Assembly (NCBI GenBank): GCA_902791025.1
Contig: CADATZ010000009.1
Span: 59,151 to 123,150 of the forward strand
Direction of reading: 5' to 3'
From: an uncultured Chloroflexota bacterium
GTDB lineage: Bacteria; Chloroflexota; Anaerolineae; Anaerolineales; Anaerolineaceae
DNA length: 64,000 nucleotides
Each line of letters begins with the position of its first letter. Within the stretch, counting starts at the first letter, position 1. This document shows, one piece after another, positions 52,605 through 60,500 of this stretch. The notes under the pieces are model-generated. The model had not been told where the DNA came from. It saw only the letters and a list, made by a program, of their open reading frames with translations, and ran no database searches. Made by a program: the position numbers and the translations under genes.

Positions 52605-53945
52605 ATGATATATCCAATGAGTACTGCTGTCGTGGCGGGACAGGCCACGGAGGCGGATCAGTATAATTTTCTGCGCAATGACGCGCTTTGTCTGGGCGGT
52701 GACCCCGCTGCATCGGGAACGCTGCGGGATCTGCTGTATCAGGGCATGAGCGGTGTCCGGCTCAATCGGACATCAAAGACCTCGATCCGGCTGGAGGCTT
52801 CCGCCGAGGCTCCCTGTGCGGTGATGATCGATGGAAAGATCTGCACTGTCACGGAAGAACTGACACTCAGCCTCGGTTCTGACGCTTTTCCCTCGTCCGG
52901 AAGGTATTTTCTTTATGCAGTCGGCAGTTTGGGTGCGGCCTTCACCCTGCGTGCGGCAAGCAGTACCGCTCCGGCGAACGCACGTCGGATCGGTACCTTC
53001 CTTTGGAGCGGGAGCGGGATCATCCCCGGTTCCCTTTATGAAATTAATGCCTGGGAACGGCAGCAGGACGCGGCAAGTCCTTCCATCTGTGAAGGCCGGC
53101 TGACGCTTGTACCGGGAGAGCCGGTCCCGGATGCTGATATCAGCCTGGGGGAGACGCTGTATTTCACTCCCTATCACGGGAATGCTGTTTCGCTGTACCT
53201 TGGCGGTTCCTGGGAGACCTTTCGTTTTACGGAGCTTTCCCTTCCACTTTCCGGGATGCTGCGGGAGATTCCATATGATGTGTTTTTGGAAGCGGATGAA
53301 AACGGCCTGAGGCTGAGCACGCTCACCTGGGGAACCTCGTCTGCCCGTCCGGCAGGAATGCTTGCACGGGTGGATGGTGTGCGGGTCTCCGGAGGAAACA
53401 GCGGCGCCAGGTACCTCGGGACGATCGCTCTGAACGCGTCCGGATACGGTGAAGACAGCTGTTCGGGGCGGCTGCTTTGGAATGAATATCACCGTCTTCC
53501 TCGTCTGCTGCTTTCGAAATTGGAGACAACAAAAACACAGGGCTCCGCACATATGAACAGCTGGGCGCCTTATTATGACGAGGATGCACCGGAGGTGCGT
53601 GTACTTATCCCGTCTGCGGATTGTGAATTTTCACTGGAAGGTGCAGGGCTGGGTTCGCCCGTCAGTGAAAGTGACCGCGGGTACGGCAGAGGGTCTGCGC
53701 TTGGGATCTGCCGGGATATGATGAAGACGGCTCCTTACACCGGCAACCGGAACTGTGCGGAAGTTTTTACCCACACGAACGGCAGTAGTCCGATGTCGGT
53801 ACGGATCCAAAACCGGGGAATCAGTTTTCAGGGTTTTCACCGCTATACCCTGGCGTTCTGGTCCAATTATTCGTTCTATCCCATCGGAACCTCCCTAACC
53901 GCATGTGGTGAAGCCCCGGGCCTTATCGGGATGATCTATGCTTAG
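52605..53945 (+). CDS. Hypothetical phage tail/fibre-type protein
   Basis: 446 residues. It begins IYPMSTAVVAGQATEADQYN, a form seen in phage tail proteins whose first domain attaches to the baseplate. The rest is strand-rich and glycine-rich, with no transmembrane segment. C-terminal text such as NRNCAEVFTHTNGSSPMSVR suggests a receptor-binding-like beta domain. ATG 52605 is preceded by ACGGAGGA; the longer TTG-initiated frame is less likely. It ends the phage block. The exact role is unknown. Confidence 0.6.
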   Translation: MIYPMSTAVVAGQATEADQYNFLRNDALCLGGDPAASGTLRDLLYQGMSGVRLNRTSKTSIRLEASAEAPCAVMIDGKICTVTEELTLSLGSDAFPSSGRYFLYAVGSLGAAFTLRAASSTAPANARRIGTFLWSGSGIIPGSLYEINAWERQQDAASPSICEGRLTLVPGEPVPDADISLGETLYFTPYHGNAVSLYLGGSWETFRFTELSLPLSGMLREIPYDVFLEADENGLRLSTLTWGTSSARPAGMLARVDGVRVSGGNSGARYLGTIALNASGYGEDSCSGRLLWNEYHRLPRLLLSKLETTKTQGSAHMNSWAPYYDEDAPEVRVLIPSADCEFSLEGAGLGSPVSESDRGYGRGSALGICRDMMKTAPYTGNRNCAEVFTHTNGSSPMSVRIQNRGISFQGFHRYTLAFWSNYSFYPIGTSLTACGEAPGLIGMIYA

Positions 53946-53964
53946 CCCAATATTCTGTTGTGAA

Positions 53965-54192
53965 GCACATGGGGACCGGCAACTTGTGTCGCGAAGCCGA
54001 CGCAAGCGTGCCTGTCCCCATGTGCGAAACCGAATAAGGGAAAGCAGTCAGTGCTGCAAATTAATGATAGACGCACATGGGTACAGGCACGCAGTGCGGG
54101 CTTCGCCGCACTGATGCCGGTCCCCAAGTGCTTCGTCCCCATGTGCGAAACCGAACAAGGGAAAGCAGTCAGTGCTGCAAATTAATGATATT
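53965..54192. repeat. F1 palindromes K with a flanking duplication
   Basis: F1 copies at 53965-54025 (61 bp) and 54073-54131 (59 bp). The sequence after copy 1 (GTGCGAAACCGAATAAGGG through AAATTAATGATA, 54022-54068) is repeated nearly exactly after copy 2 (54146-54190). Copy 2 is therefore bracketed by a direct duplication of about 45 bp, and the second copy of that duplication runs into the sortase-adhesin remnant. Confidence 0.8.
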
Positions 54193-54380
54193 GGGCAATA
54201 CATCGTTTTTGATAATTTACCTGATGGTGTGACTTATAAAGTCACAGAGACAGCTCTCAACGGATCGCCATGGAATATGAGAACTCTCTCACGCTCCTCA
54301 CCTGCGAAGATGAACGGCCAGAGGGCGGTTATGCCTCCCGCCGAGTGGTGGCGGCCAGACCGCTGAGCAATGCTCAGTGA
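54172..54380 (+). pseudogene. Remnant of a sortase-fused adhesin
   Basis: Two joined fragments in different frames. 54172-54268 encodes INDIGQYIVFDNLPDGVTYK, a pilin/Cna-B-type end. 54270-54380 encodes NSLTLLTCEDERPEGGYASR RVVAARP and a stop, almost identical to the sortase C-terminus of the intact fusion at 57533. The intervening sortase part, including the active-site His, is deleted. The TLLTC cysteine and the arginines are retained. It cannot make a working enzyme. It shows that at least two sortase-adhesin genes of this type existed near dnaA. Confidence 0.85.
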
Positions 54381-54567
54381 TCAGTGGCCTGTGGTCAGTG
54401 GTCAGTGGTCAGTGGCCTGTGGGCAGTGGTCAGTGTCCAGTGGTCAGGTAATAAGATGAAGGCGGTGCTTTCGCGCCGCCTTTTTATGACAAACCTTATA
54501 ATCTTATGTTCTGAATTCTTATCTTCCAACCACTAACCACTAACCACTAACTACTAACCACTGACTT
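54381..54567. repeat. Period-7 repeat pair (CAGTGGT / AACCACT) enclosing a terminator
   Basis: Left arm of CAGTGGT-type units (54381-54448); right arm of AACCACT-type units (54526-54566). In the loop is a hairpin with T-run (54459-54486). The right arm ends at the dnaA stop codon. Confidence 0.8.
54459..54486 (+). terminator. Intrinsic terminator between the adhesin remnant and dnaA
   Basis: AAGGCGGTGC pairs with GCGCCGCCTT (54459-54468 and 54473-54482), followed by TTTTTAT. It is a plus-strand terminator; read on the minus strand it is also a fair dnaA transcript end. Nearly the same hairpin stands after the intact fusion gene at 57453-57476. Confidence 0.75.
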
Positions 54568-56001
54568 CTACCCGAATATCTGATCCTTCGCACGGAAGAC
54601 GCGGGTGCGGAACTGGTTGTCGGTCTGGAGCAGGTGAGCGACTTTTTCGCAGGCGTGGATGACGGTGGTGTGGTCACGTCCGCCCATGGCCTGACCGATT
54701 TGCGGCAGGGAGGCGTTGGCCTCTTCGCGCATCAGGTACATGATGACCTGACGGGTGAGCGCTACATCCTTGGTGCGGTCGCGGCTCATGATCTTTTCCA
54801 CCGGGACGCCGAAGACACCGGAGACGGACTGGATGATATCGTCCGCGGAGGTGGTATGCTTCGGGCTGGACATATCCGTCAGGGACATGCGTACCAGTTC
54901 CCGATCCAGGGAATGACCGCAGAGGTCGGAGACGGCCAGCACGCGGTTGAGTGCGCCTTCCAGTTCGCGGATGTTGGATGTCACCTGACGGGCGATCTGT
55001 TCGAGGACTTCCATCGGCACCTGTTTGCCGGCCTGTTTGGCCTTGGCGGAAAGGATGGCGATGCGGGTCTCCAGATCTGCCGGCTGAATGTCGACGGTCA
55101 GCCCCCATTCAAAGCGGGAGCGCATCCGTTCATCGAGCGTTGCCATGGCCTTCGGAGCACGGTCAGAGGTGATGACGATCTGCTTGTTCATCTCATACAG
55201 CTTGTTGAAGGTATGGAAGAAGGCTTCCTGAGTGCTTTCCTTGCCGATGATGAACTGGATGTCGTCGATGAGCAGCACATCCGCGGAGCGGTACTTGTCC
55301 CGGAAGGTCTCATCATCGCGGTTCTGGATGGAGCGGATAAAGTCACTGGTGAATTCCTCGGATGAGGCAAAGACCACGTTCAGACCTGAGCCGTTCAGGT
55401 GGTTGCCGATGGCATGGAGCAGGTGAGTCTTGCCCATACCGACGCCGCCGTAGATGAAAAGCGGGTTGTAAGCGGTCCCCGGGGTTTCCGCGACAGCGCG
55501 GGCAGCAGCGGCTGCAAGATTGTTGTTATTGGATACGACAAAGCTGTCAAAGGTGAAACGGCTGAGGATCGACTCGCTGCGGGGTTTGGCAGCCGCTTTG
55601 GGAGCGGGTGCCGGCTCTGCTGTCTGCTGCGGTGCGGCGGGCTGCAGAGCCTCTTCCGCGATTTCTCTCTCCGCTCGGACGGGCTGCCAGGAGGAAGCAA
55701 CAACGAATGTGACTTTTTGCGGGGCGTCTGCCATGGCGCTGAGGATCTTTTCGATCGTGCTGCTCAGTCGCTGTTCGGCCCAGTCCCGGGTGAACCCGTT
55801 GGCCATGCCGATGGTGTACACCCCATCCTCGCAGGCGAGCAGTTCCGCGTTTCCCAGCAGGGTACTGAATGTCTGCCGGTCCATGCTTCCCTTCATCTGT
55901 GCCATAGCGGCCTTCCAGGCATTTTGAGCGGAAGCTGCCGCGCCGTTGAGAATATGAGGTTGTGGGTTCTCGTTTCTTCTAACCATTGTCTGTTCAGTCA
56001 C
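54568..56001 (-). CDS. dnaA: Chromosomal replication initiator DnaA
   Basis: 477 residues. Domain I (about 25-100), a proline/alanine-rich domain II (108-145), AAA+ domain III with Walker A GGVGMGKT (185-192), Walker B VLLIDDIQFI and sensor text TSDRAPKAMATLDERMRSRF, and domain IV with the DnaA signature GGRDHTTVIHACEKV. It binds DnaA boxes at oriC and melts the duplex. The listed start is GTG 56001; ATG 55986 is possible, and neither has a clear Shine-Dalgarno. dnaN, recF and rpmH are not adjacent. No good DnaA-box cluster was seen upstream. Confidence 0.97.
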   Translation of the reverse strand: MTEQTMVRRNENPQPHILNGAAASAQNAWKAAMAQMKGSMDRQTFSTLLGNAELLACEDGVYTIGMANGFTRDWAEQRLSSTIEKILSAMADAPQKVTFVVASSWQPVRAEREIAEEALQPAAPQQTAEPAPAPKAAAKPRSESILSRFTFDSFVVSNNNNLAAAAARAVAETPGTAYNPLFIYGGVGMGKTHLLHAIGNHLNGSGLNVVFASSEEFTSDFIRSIQNRDDETFRDKYRSADVLLIDDIQFIIGKESTQEAFFHTFNKLYEMNKQIVITSDRAPKAMATLDERMRSRFEWGLTVDIQPADLETRIAILSAKAKQAGKQVPMEVLEQIARQVTSNIRELEGALNRVLAVSDLCGHSLDRELVRMSLTDMSSPKHTTSADDIIQSVSGVFGVPVEKIMSRDRTKDVALTRQVIMYLMREEANASLPQIGQAMGGRDHTTVIHACEKVAHLLQTDNQFRTRVFRAKDQIFG

Positions 56002-56517
56002 ATTCTGCCCGGTCCCCGATGCGGACGCAAAGCTCTCCCGTCCGCCGCTGCTGTGGCGGTTTGGAAACCAGACGCTGTTTTATTTTTCCGGATTTGATTT
56101 TGGGCTCCGATTTGGAAAATCGGTCTTGTCCGTCCGAAGTGTGATTATTTTAACATAAAAAAAGCAGGGGAGAAAAGGGGCTGAGCGGAAGCTGTTAACC
56201 TTAAAAATTGAGAATCCTTTAAGATTCGCTACCTTAAAGAATTAATTATTTCCTGAAAATCCGTTTCAAAAAATGGATTTTTGGACCTTTTGGAGAGCGC
56301 TCCTCACTAAAGCAAGGTACAAATTGCGCATAGGTAGAGTACAGGTGTTCTAAACAGTGGTTTCTTAAAACTTGAAACACCCGCCCCTGATTTTGAGGTT
56401 TTGCCAGTTTGCGAAAAGGCAAAATTAGTTATACTTTTTCCCTTGACAAATCAGAAAAATCTGTTTGCCAAAATTTACATTTAATATGTTGCACAACTCG
56501 TGCCAACTTGCAAGGGA
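56002..56517. other. dnaA upstream region, AT-rich
   Basis: About 500 bases without a gene. Contains a GC-rich part next to dnaA, then AT-rich DNA with short hairpins (AAAATCC...GGATTTT near 56261-56285). A -35-like TTGACA (56453) has no matching -10. No exact TTATCCACA-type DnaA box was found in either direction by eye. It may hold the dnaA promoter; its exact position is not clear. Confidence 0.35.
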
Positions 56518-56685
56518 ATTTAGGGGATAGGATATAGGATATAGGGGATAGTGGGAAATCGGAAATAGGATATAGGATATAGGGGATAGTAGTTAGCGGA
56601 AGAAAGCGTTGTTCCGAAGGCTTCTTTCTTCCCCTAACTCCTAACCCCGAATCCCCAGTTCCCAGCCCCTAACCACTAACCCCTT
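56518..56685. repeat. Period-7 repeat pair (TAGGATA / CCCCTAA)
   Basis: Left arm of TAGGGGATAGGATATAGG units (56518-56592); right arm of CCCCTAACTCCTAACCCC units (56632-56685). In the loop GGAAGAAAGC pairs with GCTTCTTTCTTCC, a terminator-like hairpin. The right arm runs into the end of the LuxR-type gene. Confidence 0.75.
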
Positions 56686-57041
56686 CTGTTATACACCGCG
56701 ATCAGCTCTTCTTTTGTTCTTACGTTGAATTTCTGCTTGAGGCTGTCGAGATGATGGCGGATGCCGCCCTGGGAGAGCTGCATGGCGCGTTCTATTTCCT
56801 TTTCGGTGGCACCCTGGGAGAGCAGCTCCAGGATGGAAAGCTGATTGGTGCTCAGCAGCGGTGCGGTGTCCCGTTCGGTCACCAGCAGGTAATTTTGCAG
56901 CCGCACGGCGGTGGGGTCTTTCATGGGAACCGGACTTTGGAAGCAGCCCAGCCGGATCTCCCGGCAGAGCTCATCCACGGTTTTGGCGAAGTCTTTGTGA
57001 ATGTAGGTATTTCCGTCCAATGCGATAATTACGTGTGTCAT
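56676..57041 (-). CDS. LuxR/GerE-type DNA-binding regulator
   Basis: 121 residues. The C-terminal GerE helix-turn-helix (about 62-118) reads LSTNQLSILELLSQGATEKE, then IERAMQLSQGGIRHHLDSLK. The N-terminal 55 residues are too short for a receiver or ligand domain and have no phosphorylation motif. AAGGAGAAGG precedes the ATG, and the promoter is near-consensus. The protein lies between dnaA and the sortase-adhesin gene, so it may control the adhesin, but no binding site is shown. A TAGAATGTTCTA inverted repeat (57058-57069) in its leader may be an autoregulatory site. Confidence 0.82.
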   Translation of the reverse strand: MTHVIIALDGNTYIHKDFAKTVDELCREIRLGCFQSPVPMKDPTAVRLQNYLLVTERDTAPLLSTNQLSILELLSQGATEKEIERAMQLSQGGIRHHLDSLKQKFNVRTKEELIAVYNRRG

Positions 57042-57091
57042 TTCCTTCTCCTTAATATAGAATGTTCTAAAATAATATAAAGATAGATATA

Positions 57092-57120
57092 ATATTATAT
57101 AGAAAATAAAAAATTGTCAA
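57092..57120 (-). promoter_or_regulatory. Promoter of the LuxR-type gene
   Basis: On the minus strand: TTGACA (57120-57115), a 17-base spacer, then TAATAT (57097-57092), in very AT-rich DNA 50-80 bases before the ATG. TAGAA-TG-TTCTA (57058-57069) lies between promoter and gene. Confidence 0.7.
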
Positions 57121-57151
57121 GATAACAGAACAAATATAAATAAAATTAAAG

Positions 57152-57443
57152 GGGGACGGTTCTCATCGCCGTTTAAGCATTAATTGTCTCAAACTCTATT
57201 CGGCGATGAGAACTGTACCCCGGGAAAGCGGCGCTAAATCCCGCGGAAGAGGGTAAAAGATTATCCGGGAAAGCGGCGCTAAATCCCGGGAAGAGAGCAA
57301 AAGATTCTCGGGGCAACGGCGTTTCATCCCGCGGAGGGAGGCGCCGAGCCTTTGATTGGATGCCGTAACCCCCGGGGACAGTTCCTGATGCCGAACGAGG
57401 CTCAGGACGATTGGGATATTAAGCGGCATCACGAACCGTCCCC
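57152..57443. repeat. F2 composite element, copy a
   Basis: Two hairpins framing a spacer. Hairpin 1: GGGGACGGTTCTCATCGCCG (57152-57171) with CGGCGATGAGAACTGTACCC (from 57201). Hairpin 2: GGGGACAGTTCCTGATGCCG (57374-57393) with CGGCATCACGAACCGTCCCC (57424-57443). The spacer contains three related units with GCGGCGCTAAATCCCG. It lies between the LuxR-type gene and the 3' end of the sortase fusion. The outer ends GGGGACGGTTC and GAACCGTCCCC are exact inverted repeats. Confidence 0.88.
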
Positions 57444-57452
57444 GTTAGAAAA

Positions 57453-57482
57453 AAGGCGGCGCGTGAGCGCCGCCTTCATCTT
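57453..57482 (-). terminator. Intrinsic terminator of the sortase-adhesin gene
   Basis: AAGGCGGCGC (57453-57462) and GCGCCGCCTT (57467-57476) form a perfect 10-bp stem with a GTGA loop. On the minus strand it is followed by TTTTTTCTAAC. It lies 57 bases after the stop of the fusion gene. Confidence 0.85.
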
Positions 57483-57532
57483 ACTTATGGTAACCGGGTT
57501 CAGGACCCTGCGGGGTCCACTCCCCGAAAATA

Positions 57533-60500
57533 TTACCAGGTTCCTACCGGCTTTGCAGCCACGACACGGCGGGAGGCGTAGCCGCCTTCCGGACGTTCGT
57601 CTTCACAGGTCAGCAGCGTCAGGGAATTATCTTCCCCTCTTGCGATGCGTTCCAGAGCGGCACTGTCATTGGCAGATATCTTCTCTACCGCGTAAACGGA
57701 GTAGGGCTTCAGCTGGTTATACTTGTTCAGCAGGAAGATCATGTCGCCCTCTTGCATGAAGGAGAGGAACGCGAACGGACCGACTTCCGTAGTGTTCAGC
57801 GTGTTGTGTCCGGTCAGGACCATCATGCCTTCACCCGGTTTCGCGGAGCCTTCCAGCATACCGGCCTGCATACCCAGCCATTCCACCGGATACTCACCCT
57901 CTACAAACGGGACTGTCACGATGTCAGCCTTGACGTCCAGAGACGGGATCTGCAGCACGAGATTTTCAGGCTTGTAGCTGATTTCCTTTGGCTGGGCGCT
58001 CAAAGCGGTCGGGCGTACGGAGGAGAAACCGGTCTTCGGCAGTTCATCCAGGCGGAAGAAATGAGGCCCTTCATTGGGTGATTCTTTGAAGTTGGTGATG
58101 GTACTGCCATCTTCACTATAGCTGACAGTATAACCAAATGATTCATCCAACACCTCTTCTGCAAGATAGGTGATTTCATTGCCGTTACTGTCATATTTCG
58201 GCAGGTTATAGATGGTGGCTGTCCACCTGTCAGTACCGGTCTCCAGAACAACTTCAATCAGCGGATGAGTTTCGATGCCGAAGGTGTAGGTGTTCCCTTC
58301 CTGGCTTCTCTGTCTGATCTCGCCATGAGTGATGTAGGTTTCTTCACTGATGGTATTTGCATACAGACGGATGGACTGAACCAGTTCCAGCGGTGTCGGA
58401 CGGCTGTTCACCTGACCGCCATCATCCCAGACCTTTGTCAGCTCAATGCTCTTCAGGTTCATGGTGTTGGTAATATTTAAGCCATTCACTTCCGCGACGT
58501 AATGCGGGATTTCCATCTCTTCCACGGACCAGGTGATTTCCTGATGTGATTCCAGATCATTCTTCGGCAGGCCGGAATATTTGATCGTCCAGATGTTGTC
58601 ATTCTCGGTAACCTCGATAGTGACCTTGCCGGCTGAGGCGTCGGCAGTGTAAGTGGAAACGGAATCTGCCTGTAGTTCGATATTCTTCAGCTCATAGGTC
58701 TTTTCACCGGCCTTGAGCACCAGCTTCTGCAGAAGCTCCGCAGCACTTGTGCGATGGTCAGCACCTTCATCGACCCAGGTCTTGGTGACTTTGATTTCAG
58801 TCGTTTCCGGACTGTGGGTGTTGATGAAGATATAACCGGTATTTGCGTTGGATGGATCAGGCACGCCATCGATTTCGATCGTTCCGAGGGAGCTTTCATA
58901 GCCATCGATACTGGTTTCTTCTCTCACGATGTAGGAGCAGTAGTTATCAACACCGCAATACAAATCAAGATCTCTGAACTGGAAGCTGAGATCCGATGTC
59001 TGCCGGCAGTAGATCGTGCTGAGCGCGCCGGGGTTTTGGCCACACTCTGTTGCTTCGGCGCCTTCTGTATAGGTCAGTGGCAGCGTGAACCTGGCAATCG
59101 GCTGGTCTTCTCTGCCGCTCAGATACAGGGCAAACTCGAGCTCTTCGCGCAGACCGTCGCGGTTGTCATCATCATCCCAACGTTTGGTGACTGCAACGTT
59201 GCGTTTGTCGGGTGTGTGCTCATTTGTGATAACGTAATCATCAATTGTTTCGCTGTAATTCGGAATCCATTCTTCATCGATGGTGTATTTGATTTTAACT
59301 CCTTCATCATCATATTTCGGCAGGTCAGTGAAGGTGAATGTCCATTCATTTTCAGCCCAGGATTGATCATCCTTCCCATTTTTCGGAACTTTGATCGTGC
59401 GGACCGGGTAGCCATCCGCAAGCAGGTGGACAATGATCTGAGCAGGACGGTCATCCTGGTCATCTTCTCCCTTCCACATCTTCTTCACGGGGATTTCAAC
59501 GAGGTTCAATTCATTAGTAATGGTGAACGTTGTATCATTGACTTTTTTGATGTTATTCGGATCCTCCACATACAGGTTGTATTCTTCACCATCTTCATCG
59601 GTAAAGGTCGGGATCACTTCGCTGAGCGTCCAGGTGATTGGTGTTACCTGATCTGTGTCATTGTCAAACACGTTCATCGGCAGACCGAGGATCTTAATCG
59701 TCCACTTATCTTCATTAACACTGTTATCTTTGTTGAAGCCTGTTACCTGAACATTAAGATTATAAGGCTTCCAGTATGCGGTATAGCAGGAAACGCCGCG
59801 ATCAACATCACCAGTACAGGTCACCTCTTCTACATCGGTAAGCTGCTGAGCTTCGGCATGTCCGGTCAGTTCAAGCGCCGCAATGAGCGTTGCCGCATCC
59901 GGTCTTTCCCCCAGTATATTGCTGTCATCCTGCCAGGTCTTCGTGATATCGATCTCAGTGGAGTAAGTACCCATCACCAGGATACCGTTATTGGCAATAG
60001 CGCCGCCATTACCGTTGGAAGACTTCGGATCAGACCAGTTGGTACCGGTTGCCTTGTTGCCTTTGAAGACGATCATTGCCTGTGCTTCGGTGGGCTCATT
60101 TTCCGGTGCGGATCCATAGTAGGAACCGGTCAGTTCGACACTCTCGCCATCGCGGCTGCCGCTGCGTTTCACAGTTTCGTCTTTCGTCCAGTGATGCGTA
60201 CCGCCGTTGAACATCAGCTCACCGATCGGATGCGGACGGGAGTTATCGAAAATGTAAATATCCTGCATGGTTGAGGGTGGGACACTTGCGGTGTTGCCAA
60301 ATACAGCTGCGCCTTCTGCCATTTTGTGATGCAGAATATATTCGCCGACCAGTGTCTGACCGGTTGCACAGGAGGCGATACCGCCGCCTGCGGCATTGGT
60401 GGAGTTGCCGGTGATCAGGGCGTCCTTCATGGAAAGAGAACCGTTCTGCTGGATCATGATGGCGCCGCCGGCCATACCCTGGTTGTGGTTGGCGGTTACT

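Noticed and set aside
40535..53945. att sites flanking the phage block
   Set aside because: The only clear direct repeats are the leader P1/P2, which lie inside the block, and R3, which is dispersed. No integrase or tRNA target is seen.
56002..56675. Replication origin next to dnaA
   Set aside because: The region is AT-rich in part, but no cluster of TTATNCACA-type DnaA boxes was seen on either strand, and dnaN/recF/rpmH are not adjacent. GC skew over the genome would be needed.
58754..60274. Plus-strand frame of 506 codons inside the sortase-adhesin gene
   Set aside because: It is a shadow of the minus-strand gene, whose domains, signal peptide and catalytic residues are unmistakable.
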